Of a stretch of 64,000 nucleotides of DNA, positions 1-12,000 are shown in pieces. The stretch is from Owenia fusiformis (Eukaryota; Annelida; Polychaeta; Sabellida; Oweniidae), in NCBI GenBank assembly GCA_903813345.2, contig CAIIXF020000005.1:17301375-17365374 (forward strand), read 5' to 3'. Each line of letters opens with the position of its first letter. Position 1 is the first letter of the stretch. The position numbers were made by a program, and so were the translations under genes. The notes beneath the pieces were generated by a model. The model worked only from the letters and a program-made list of their open reading frames with translations, ran no database searches and had not been told where the DNA came from.

Positions 1-25
1 TGATTGTTAATGTAACTATTTCTAG

Positions 26-95
26 GTGCAATTCAAGACTGGGTATGGTAGGAGGTATGCAGGCAGTAAACCTAGAATCACCCGGATGTCGCTGG
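26..95 (+). CDS. Exon: astacin catalytic domain, segment before the zinc helix
   Basis: The exon follows a pyrimidine-rich acceptor ending TTTCTAG and ends at a GTACGT donor. It encodes 23 residues beginning CNSRLGMVGG and ending PGCRW. The pattern Cys, then a Gly-Gly-containing strand, then a second Cys shortly before the zinc helix is what astacin domains show just upstream of HExxH. The first base completes a codon from an exon outside the window, so the gene is 5' partial here. Confidence 0.8.
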
Positions 96-3000
96 GTACG
101 TAGACATCAATATTTGAAACATTGATCAGATCCTTTGAAAAAAGGACACTTGGATGTGCATAATAGCTAGTTTTAGATTTGAAATTCATGATTATGTGAC
201 AATTTTAGATTTATTCGTGTTGATGATTTTCGATCTTAAAGAAGGTGTATATGATCCAAAAACTTTTATTTTGTGTGCATAAGGGTTTGGAAAAAGGACC
301 TTTTGCGTGTAGCTTTAAATGACTTTGTCACAACCTTCATCTGCAATCGGATGTTTTGTTAGTGATTGTTTATAAATGTCAATTATCAAATGTGTCCTTG
401 TGCATTATAGAAAGGACTGTATCTTCATGAGATAGGACATGCCTTTGGTCTGTACCACGAACATCAATTGCCCCAAAGAGACGATTATATCTATATCATC
501 TGGGAAAACGTAGCAGAAGACTTGAAACAATGGTTCAAAAAGTACGATAAAAGTGTCGTTGACAATTTTGGAGCAGCATATGAATATTCATCAGTGATGC
601 ATTATGGGACATCGGTAAGATAAAACTTATTACCATTTTTCAGCAACACACTTATAATTTATCAACATCCATTAAAAAGTGATTTCCAGAGTACAAAAAA
701 CTAAAAACGTTATCTACCCAGCTGCCATCTTTGCAAAAGGTATATATCTTGGTAGAAATATCACAGTCCCGTCTTATTTCAGGCGTTTTCCAAAGATGGC
801 ACGTCACAGACAATCAAAGCGTTCGATGAAAGTAAAGAGGCGGAGATAGGGAGAGTCTACCTCAAAGGACTAAGTTTCACAGATATAAAAGTTGTCAATA
901 ATATGTATCAATGCGCATGTAAGTAATCATTTCTTATACATGCTTATGTTTTCACATTTTCCAAATCACTGTCCCATATTTAAGAAAAAACTTAAAATAA
1001 ATCTAGTTGCAATTACATGAAAAATCAACAAGCTATCTGTATTTTGTCTAAGAGTTGACGTTTCCTGTTTTCTTTTAGCTCATTGTCCAAATAAACATTG
1101 CGGAGGAGCTGGGTTCATGAACAAAGACTGCAAATGCGTCTGCCCAGTTGGTGACTCCAAGTGCAAGGGAATTGAAGTGTTTGACACCGAAGCATACATT
1201 TCAAAGGAAGATAAGGGTATGTATGTGTGTATGGAGTGACTTATATTATTTTTCGCATATTTTAAATTTGATGAATAAAAAAGGGTATGTATCTTTTCTA
1301 ATATGTTATATTTGTTGTACATACCCGTTCTACCAAACTTACCCATACGTATTTCCCCGATTGACCTTGATCTGCATGGTCGTCCTTGATCTGGAGATCG
1401 TTAACCAGGTTACCGTTCTCGTTTTATCACATAAGATCTGGAATTTAAACTGAAATATTTCTGATAACGCATTGTATATCAGCGTATATGTTTTTTACAG
1501 CGAAATGTAGGAACGTACATTATAATGACGTCGAGTGTGACTACTGGGCTAGTGACGGTGAATGTAAGAATAACCCCATCTGGATGGGGAACAACTGTGC
1601 CAAGTCATGCAAAATATGCCAACCTGCGCCCGAGGACATTCCCAAAAAGACAATTGACAGTAAGTTAGCTCTTTAAATAAATGAATAGATTATTATATTA
1701 CTGTCATATTCCCCACTTTCTGATTGGTCATTGTCCTATTCGTGACTAAAAAAACAACAAGAGAAAGATGCACATGTATTCATTCACCTTAATACAAGGA
1801 TTAAATATTTGTATTATAGTATCTGACTTCATGTACGGATGCAAATCAGATGACCTACATATAATTCAAACAGTCACTTAACACAGTAGGCAAGATGACC
1901 ATAACGTTGATTTAGCTATATTAAATGTTATTCTGATCTCATCATTTGCAGACGATTGCGGAAACATTGAAAGTGATACGGACTGTCACTACTGGGTGAA
2001 AGAAGGGAACTGCATAAGATTTAGAAAATGGATGGCAAAGAACTGTAGAGCTGCCTGCAATAAATGTAACGCTACTGAAGAAGAGGAAGAAGAAGAGGAA
2101 GAAGGTTGTGGGAATATCTATGATGACGACAAGTGTATAGGATGGGCAGAGGAAGGCGAGTGCGATGCCAACCCCGACTGGATGATAGACAACTGTCAAA
2201 ATGCTTGTGGAAAATGCGAAGAAGAAGGTTTGTAGCACTTTGATTCACAGTTTGCACATCCTGAATATACCCAGCTACAAGAAACAGATTAACTCTCTCC
2301 CCATTCTGGAAACTCAAATACTTGTAGAGAGGCTCTGGATCCCTGCGTGAGGATGTAGTTGGTTGTGTCTTGAAGTCTTCCTTAGCCTATAATACCTAGA
2401 GTGTTACATGATCAAGTGCCTTCATTATCTCTTCCACACCAGTGTATAGAGATTAAGAGTGAAACGGAGATTTGATACCAGGATATGTGTGTCTTGGGTT
2501 ACGTGATGTTGTTTTATTTTACACCTATCTTTTCCTGTGTAAATAGTAAAACTTAAATTATCTTGTTTTTTATGTGTGCCCTGATGCATTTATCGATCTT
2601 CCGAAAAAAACACATGTTCTTTTTTACAAGAAAAAATGTCGATATGTGAATAATGTCAATACATTTATATATGTATGTAGTATATGTCTGTAGTTATATA
2701 ATGTTTCTTTGTGCATATGCGTTTTGCTTTTTACTTGGTTAAATGTTGTTTAAACATTTCTATAATTTGTATATAGATAAGAAAACTGATGGAGAGTGTA
2801 TTAATATTCACAATGACCACGAATGCAATAGATGGGCAGATGGTGGTGAATGTGATGCAAATCCTGTGTGGATGCACGAAAATTGCAGACTTGCTTGCAA
2901 CTTGTGCAAACTGAAGAGTATGTGTGCATTTGTATTGTTTTCATTTTTGCCTAGAGAGTTGTGTGTTGCTTTTAACTTCGATGTGTATTCGAATACTTTT

Positions 3001-6000
3001 GCCCAGGTGTATTTTGCTTTTTACACAATTCGTTGTTCATTTCTTTTCTATAATTTATATAGACACAAGCACTGATGGGGAGTGCCCTAATATTCACAAT
3101 GACCACGAATGCAATAGATGGGCAGATGGTGGGGAATGTGATGCAAACCCTGTGTGGATGCACGAAAATTGCAGACTTGCTTGTAACTTGTGCAAACTGA
3201 AGAGTATGTGTGCATTTGTATTGTTTTTCTTTTTGCCTAGAGAGTTGTGTGTTGCTTTTAACTTAGATGTGTATTCGAATACTTTTGCCCAGGTGTATTT
3301 TGCTTTTTACACAATTCTTTGTTCATTTCTGTTTCTATAATTTAAATAGACACAAGCACTGATGGAGAGTGCCATAATATTCACAATGACCACGAATGCA
3401 ATAGATGGGCAGATGGCGGTGAATGTGATGCAAACCCTGTGTGGATGCACGAAAACTGCAGACTTGCTTGCAACTTGTGCAAAATGAAGAGTATGTGTGC
3501 ATTCGTATTGTTTTCATTTTTGCTTAGGTGCATTTTGATTTTTACATAATCCATTGTTCATTTCTGTTTCTATAATTTATATAGACACAAGCACTGATGG
3601 GGAGTGCCCTAATATTCACAATGACCACGAATGCAATAGATGGGCAGATGGTGGGGAATGTGATGCAAATCCTGCGTGGATGCACGAAAATTGCAGACTT
3701 GCTTGCAACTTGTGCAAACTGAAGAGTATGTGTGCATTTGTATTGTTTTCATTTTTGCTTAGGTGCATTTTGCTTTTTACATAATCCATTGTTCATTTCC
3801 GTTTCTATAATTTATATAGACACAAGCACTGATGGAGAGTGCCCTAATATTCACAATGACCACGAATGCAATAGATGGGCAGATGGTGGGGAATGTGATG
3901 CAAATCCTGTGTGGATGCACGAAAATTGCAGACTTGCTTGTAACTTGTGCAAACTGAAGAGTATGTGTGCATTTGTTGACTTTTGTAGAGTTTTTCCTTT
4001 TGCCTAGGTGTATTTTGGCTTTTTACTTTACTTTATGTGTGTATTCGTATAATTTTTCTTTTGCCAAGGTGCAGTTTGCTTTTTATTTATTTAGTGCATG
4101 TACATTTCTGGTTCCATCGTTTGTTTTTAAGAAAATAATGGAGCGAGTACATTAATATTCACAATGACCAAGAATGCAGTGGATAGGCAGCTGATGAGTG
4201 TGTGTGGATAAACGAAATTTTTACGCACTTATTTACATAGGAATTTTTTTTGTCCAGGTTTATTTTGCTTTTTTACTTATATACTATAAATGCATGTATT
4301 CGTATTATTTTCCCTATTATTATTATTTTTTTTATAATTTTGTATATAGATAAGAATACCAATGGAGAGTGTATTAATATCCACAATGACCACGAATGCA
4401 ATAGATGGGCAGACGGTGGGGAATGTGATGCGAATCCTGTGTGGATGCACGAAAATTGCAGACTTGCTTGTAACTTGTGCAAATTGAATAAAACAGGTAT
4501 AATTTTGTTTCATAGTGAATAAGAACTAATAGTCCAACGAAATCTACCTGAAATTTTGAAAAGTGATAAAGGATATAACTTTGCTACTTTTGTGTTTCAC
4601 AAAACATGTTGCTAAATTCTCAACAATAGTAATAATTAAATGATTATGTTTTCAGTTTTCTCGGTTTCCAGCGGTGATTGCAAGATAGAACTTCCAAAAC
4701 ACACTTCTGTATAGTATTTATGCCCTGTGATTTATTTCCACCGACCAGTTGTATACTTTCTAATGATGCTTATTTTTTGTACATATCTTCTATCTTTTTA
4801 ATACCCAGAGCGTCGGGGAAATTTGATTCCAGTGTTGCTCTAAGTATTTCAAAATTTGTTAAATCACATGATGTTAAAAATTAAAAAATACCCTTTAGTA
4901 TCTAAGAGGCCATTACCCTTTTTGCACTTGTGTCTTAATATTTCCAAGTTCACTGCGACCCCACTATGCAAGTCTGCATCAAAGTTTACTCATAACTTTG
5001 AGAGAAAAAAACACTGAATATGAAAACCATTTCTATGTAATATAATATTTAGCATTTTTTGTTCAAAATGGGGTAACTTTAAATCCGCTACACAATTTCA
5101 TTACCTCATCATTAAAAACATGCATCGTGATGTGCATATGTTAACCATCAATGTCTAAATATTATGAGTCAGAATGGTAATATGATGTCCAATGCCTTCT
5201 GTAATAACAATAGAAATTTATACCATTTTTGTGGTGGACTTTTTGTTAATTCGACGAGCGTAATTCTAGAAATTTTTATGTGGTTTGAAAACAACCTCTT
5301 AAATTGCACAACTGAAACAATTTTAGTTGACGTTCGCATGTGAATATGGATATCTGGGTCGATGACTAATGCACCGAATTCACCTCACCCATTTTCATAA
5401 TTTAATGATCTCAGCTGACGTAAGGAAAAAACAAAAATGACATACATCAAGAGCAGTTGTTTGATTTCTAGGGTCAGCAAATAATGACACGTCGACAAAT
5501 TGTTTTCATTAGGGAAATTAAATTGATATTCGAAATAGCTTTACTGATCTTTATATACTAGCCATTTGAATATTAGACGTCAATTTTCATAAAGCGATGA
5601 AGCATGGGTGTTTCTCGTAAAACTATACTTTTTTGTCCCTTTTTCCAATGAGACAAATCGTGAGATGCCTATACTATTATATATTTTACAGATTGTTAAA
5701 TAATTATATGTTTTATATCATCATATTGAATTCAGATGCTCTTTATATAGATAGTAGTTGTGTAAATACATTCTACGTCATCGTTGCATGCTTTTTTGCA
5801 GACTCGACATGTGTAAATATATTTGATGACGAGGACTGTGACGACTGGTTTAACAAAGGTCAGTGCGACAAGAACAAAGATTGGATGCATACAAACTGCA
5901 AAAGGTCATGCAAGCAATGCGAAACAGACGACAGCAGCGGGGAAGGTATGTGGTATTTCTTGATCGGTATTGACTATTTTGATCAGGGAACATATACATG

Positions 6001-9000
6001 TATTTCGACTATTTAACTTAAGTTTCTATATCTAAATACTCACTAGCTCAATAATTCTTTTTTTGTTGTTTCTGATATTTTTCATTAGATATTGGAATTT
6101 GCATATTTAATGTTACGTAAGGCCCATTTTGGAAATTTTGTTGGGACAGAAGCATTGAATGAAAATTGATGAAAAACAAATGTGATGTAATTTCTTAATA
6201 TAAAATGCTTCAAAACAGTGCAATGTCTTATTAAAATAAAATTATTAAACAACAACATTAAAATGAATACCGGATGTTTGGCACCAAAACGAATGAAAAA
6301 CAGGGACCAGAGGAAATGTAAAAGTCAGCTAATCTTTAGCAACTCAACAAACCCGTTGGTAATATATTTAATGGTGATTAGAAGTAAATAGTCGGATGCA
6401 ATTTGCTACTCTTGAAGGTATACAATAAAATGTGTGACGTCAGAAAACTTAAAGATGCACTTCCTAAAATCTTATTTCATTGCTTTAAAGATAGCAACAA
6501 ACAACTTGAATATGGAAGAACAATTATTTTTGTTTATGTTTCAAGAAGCTTGGCGGAATGTAAAGTGATTTTTCTTGAATAAACCTCAATTCTCCATGCG
6601 ATAACATAGTTTCTTTTAGTGCTACTTTGAAGGTCAGCAACAAAGGTCAGGTGTCACTATTTTCGTATATGTCAACGTGACTTTTCTTTAACACTTCTCA
6701 AGTTGATGTTTTCCCAGATTTCTTTATGGAAATTCTATCACTTGAACAGGCAGTCGATTGCAAGTCAGTTACATTCAACAAACGTCTGTCAGTATCTAAG
6801 CGTAGCATTAAACTACCCAAGTATTAGCATTTCATCGAGAATAACTTGTGCTTGAACCTCCATTCGGGGGCAACAGATTCTCATTGGACCATTCAACGAT
6901 GGGAACTGATTAACGGATACATCGATGTACCTTTTGAAAAAGACAGCATGTTGAAATTGAATTACGTATTTCAGAAATGGATAGATAAATCTTTTGAGTT
7001 ACATATCTTAACATATGGAATGGAAATAGCATTTATTATTCGAAGATATTTAAGTATGGTAGTGTGGTGTGCTCTTTTGAAGCCAACTGAGTTTAAACCT
7101 CGGGACGTTAAATTGGATCTTCTTTCAGCTGAATGCGTGAACATTTACGAAGATGACGCAAAATGTGAACGCTGGGCAAAAGCAGGAGAATGTAAAGAGA
7201 ACGAAGATTGGATGATTGAAAACTGCAGGCGAGCTTGTACCAAATGTGACAAAGAACAAAAAGACAAAAGTGATGAAGAGGAAGACGACAATAATGTAGA
7301 CGACAACGGAGAAGATGGTAATTTATTTAAATGACTTCTTTCAGAGTATGAGTAGTTTAATTTTTTGATTAAATCGAGTTTATTCTAGACTGATATGTTA
7401 TTTAATACTTTACCACATTTTTTCCCTTTGTCTGTATTTGTTTTATTTTTTGCATAGGTTAGCGTTTAGTTTTTTCTTCTTTGTTTTGTGCATCAACCGA
7501 GTGCACATTAGTGTTACTGACAACTGGCACCTTTTTTCAAGTTAGACACATCCAATTATGGATGTACCATTTGTGGAATTTATCTTAATAAACTTAAGAA
7601 TTCCTGTTTCAAAAATATCACAATATGTGTCTTCGATAAGTCTAGTCTACATAATAATATATTTCATTCAAATAGGTATGAACGTTGGGATTTTTCTAAA
7701 ACAGGCACGACAATGACTGATGAAGAATAAGTCCAAAACAATTTTTCAAAATTTATCACTTATTCTACCTTTTAAGTTTTGATATATGCTAAGTTAGAAA
7801 AACAAAGGCAAAGTTAATAGGTGTTGTATCTAAAAGCGATTGTCGGCCACTAATCGACAGATTTTTCATTCCTGTTTGCATCTATCATATCTGAAAATGA
7901 CGAACTAGATGCCACAGTGTTAGGATATGTTTAACATGTTACGCTAATTGGTAAATACAAAAAAAGGTTTTGCTAACATTATAAGCGATGTTCTATTAAA
8001 AGTAAAGTTGTGAATGAAAAGCTACTCTGATGAACGTTATCATTAATTAATAAGTTAGTAGGTCTGAGTCTTGTCATTGAGACGACACGCGTATGATCGT
8101 TTGACAAAACAAAAAACTATTCCATCATATAAATATTAAATCAATACAAAGTCGGACAATTCAAAAATTTTGTTCACGAAATATCAATTATCTTTATGAA
8201 AGGTCAACTAAATTTATTAGTTATTGAATTATGTAGATCTATAAATCGCATACAATACCAAAGTTGTAATGGAACTCCAAAACTACCAATTTAGTGAATC
8301 CCGAGCTCTCTTTTTTTATGAAAATGCAACCGTATATCAGTTGATCTATTTGAAATGTGAAACCCATGTGCAAATTGTTGAAATTCGTCTCCAAATAATT
8401 AAGGAAATTTTGCTGAATTTGAGATCTTCCGTCGTTTCCGAATGCTTCCGTTTTGTACACCTTAAGTCAAGAGTCATATCAGCGGTCAGTAGGGCAAAGG
8501 CCTATACTGGTATAAGGAATAAGAGACGAGAAAAACCTAATTACAACTGAAGTAGACGACAGTCTTGTACTTTCTATGAACTTACAGAAGTGATCCATAC
8601 AGACAGATAATTCACTATCCAATTAGGACATTACCTGACATTTGTTCTAAATTGTCCGTTGCCTGTTACCATGGTTCATGATTGCTTCCTGCTACTATGG
8701 TGTTTGATTGAGGACCTTTCCAACTATGACAACTATGACAGCTAGTATTTAGGCGATGATTCATGGATCGCATTATGAATGAAGCAGAATTTTCGAGTCG
8801 CTGTAATATTTCATTTACATCGTACGGTTCAGAAACAAGATATACTATAGCGGAGATAGGAGCTGAGGGATAGTCATATAATCTGGAACCTCTCTGATGC
8901 GAACCATAAATTTAAACCTAATTTCCCAAACTCTTCATCGTAACAATATGTAGGTTATTTGTTCGCATATTTTTAATTGCTGATCTGGTCAAGAAAACAG

Positions 9001-12000
9001 TCTAGTCAATTTTTCACAATTATGAACAGAAATAGAATTCCATCGTTATTTTGACCTTGTTATAAGTAAACTATAACGTTTTGGGAAAACTCACAAGGCT
9101 CTATCTAGAGCATATGTTATTTTATTATGTTTATGAGTTTAGAAGTACATGTAAATGCTTCCTTCATAGGGAGTTCTCACCATAAACCCTGATTTTTCAT
9201 TAGCAGGGATCAAAAGAGATCGTGCCTCCCAGGTTGAAAACACCATAATTTTTGTTCATGTCCGTAACCTCATTTCAAACACTACGTGGATTACATGTAG
9301 CAGTACCATTCTGAAATGATACATTTGTATAGCACATGTACATTAGGCGACATTGGTAAATTACCTGTAAATCAGCTTATATCCAAATAAATATTACCAT
9401 CGTAACCATAACCAATGTGAAATTAACAATATTTAAAATATTCCCCAAAAACTCTAGGCCAATCAAGAAATTAAAAAGCTTAAATCGACTTATTTCAATT
9501 GGCTTTATTACTTTTGGGATTTACCCCAAAGATTTTAAGTATCATTTACATGTTTGACTCATAATTGTTTATGCACATACCGAAAATATACCAATTATCT
9601 ACGTGCAAGTCATATCAATAATATACAAGTACTCGTTTTCGGGGGCTGTGCAGCAGACTGAGTCAAACATCTAAACAGCGAACACCATGGTTGGTTGAGT
9701 ATTCCCCATGCCAAAGTTGTGTAAGATGGCTGCATCAGGAAGTAGTTTATTGGAAGACAAGTTGGTTTCGGATGCATCCATCTTGTTAGGTATATTGTAT
9801 ATTGTACATATATTATGTTACGTGTAACTGTTAACTATTTATGCATGTTTGTAGTTAAACAGAAATATAATTGTATCTTATAATTGATTGCTATATATAC
9901 TTGTGCTGTGGAGTTCTTTTGTCATAAATTGAGGTTTAATTTAATTAAACCTTGTTTATGTGAAGAAAGAATTCCATGCTCTATACTCATTAATCATTCA
10001 AGAAGGTGGGTGGCGAGCGATACCATATGTGTTTCACTTTCTTGTATGCTCTCGAACAAGCTACAAGGAGTCGCTAACCCCCCATCCATCCCCGATTCAC
10101 CTCCTTAATTATGAATACACAACCCTATGGTGTGATTTACCCCAAAGATTTTAAGTATCATTTACATGTTTGACTCATAATTGTTTATGCACATACCGAA
10201 AATATACCAATTATCTACGTGCAAGTCATATCAATAATATACAAGTACTCGTTTTCGGGGGCTGTGCAGCAGACTGAGTCAAACATCTAAACAGCGAACA
10301 CCATGGTTGGTTGAGTATTCCCCATGCCAAAGTTGTGTAAGATGGCTGCATCAGGAAGTAGTTTATTGGAAGACAAGTTGGTTTCGGATGCATCCATCTT
10401 GTTAGGTATATTGTATATTGTACATATATTATGTTACGTGTAACTGTTAACTATTTATGCATGTTTGTAGTTAAACAGAAATATAATTGTATCTTATAAT
10501 TGATTGCTATATATACTTGTGCTGTGGAGTTCTTTTGTCATAAATAGAACAAAAAGCCGATCAATACATGTATATAGCACAAAGAAAGACAGTATCTGTT
10601 GATCTGCTTTTCGAGAGACATCAATTCACTCCTCGTCAATAGATCTGGGTGATTGTTGGTGCTTCTCGAGGTCTTCATATGCATGCTCAAGGACGCCTAT
10701 GGTAGGCCTATGGCCAAACCTTGCATATCATTATAGGATGTCTTCTGTGTTTTAATACTTCTTTCGGAATTTTCTTTGCTTAGTAATATACCTCAATACA
10801 TATGTTGATCAGACTTGGAAACAACATTCTTTACACCTATCCGGCACCAGGGGAATCCAGGTGGAAATAACCTGAATACCATATAGCTTGTTACGTAAAC
10901 GATTGGAAAATGTGTTTTACTCAGTGTACCACATCAGGCGAAAACTACACACATCATGTCTATCATATCAAGTTGAGATATAAATTTATTAAGATAATTA
11001 CCTTGCAAATTGAATCTTTAAGTAATTGCACGAAGATGATGAAACAATGCATCTATTAACTGAATAAAAGGAATAAGATGCTGTTATGTATGTTCGGTCG
11101 ATTGAACCGTTATTTGATGAGAGCCGCCCACCACCATCATGATAAACCATGACATCTCAATTCTTCTCAGCCCTGAGATGTTTCAGGTGAAACAAAAAGA
11201 TGCTATGAGTATCAGAATAGCCCACCACTAAGATTTAAACATCAGAGGAATATCCTCGTAGTTGTGGGTTCGTATTTATGTGTTGTGTTTGGGAACAAAG
11301 GCTTGTATTTCCTGAACAGTCACTAATCAAGATATTTTTTGTTATTTAAGGTTGTCGAGACTATTATCCACGTGAAAAGTGCAAACAATGGGCCAACGAC
11401 GATGCCTGCGTTAACGATAAAGATTGGATGGAAACAAATTGTAAATGGACATGCGACAAATGTAAAACAGTTGAAGAGAAACCCAAAAAGAAAGGTACTT
11501 TGATTTTAGTGAAATAAGCAGATTTTATAAATGCAATTGAATATGCAGTCGATCAAATATATAAATGTTTACATCTTTTTCATTATACAGGTTTATAGGC
11601 AGCACTGTAATTTATCGTGTGCCTTCCCGGCCCGTAGTAATACCATCCGAGAAAGGCCATTTTATTTTGTCCTCCATGATGATACACTACTTTCCTTCAG
11701 TTGCGAGGGAATGAAATGTACAAATGCAAATTACAATCAACATGTTTTCTACCCTATAGGAGAGGAATGCCTCGACAAGAATGACCTGTGCTCGATGTGG
11801 GCCACCGAGGGTCAGTGTACGTTTAACCCGGATTATATGAAGATCAACTGTCAACTATCATGCGGTATATGCAAGCGAAAGGGTGATGATAAGAATAAGA
11901 AAGAAGAGGGTAAATACATTCATATTGCTTCGTATAGTATATTTCTTGGCTCATGTACACACGGTTTTTTCACATTTTATAAGGCCAATGCAACAGATTG

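Larger units (their letters stand above)
7318..11350 (+). other. Intron 14 (4.0 kb), contains a 412-bp direct duplication
   Basis: This is the largest intron of the gene in the window. I see no ShKT exon in it. It carries two direct copies of a 412-bp segment (listed separately) separated by about 200 bp of unrelated sequence. The remaining sequence is AT-rich and featureless to me. Confidence 0.6.

Noticed and set aside
6846-7128. Leftward extension of ShKT exon 14 to an ATG at 6846
   Set aside because: The extra residues show no signal peptide or domain, and a strong acceptor at 7128 restores the common phase.
8269-8550. 93-codon open frame in intron 14
   Set aside because: No protein-like features or motifs. 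A similar-sized frame exists on the other strand over the same bases.
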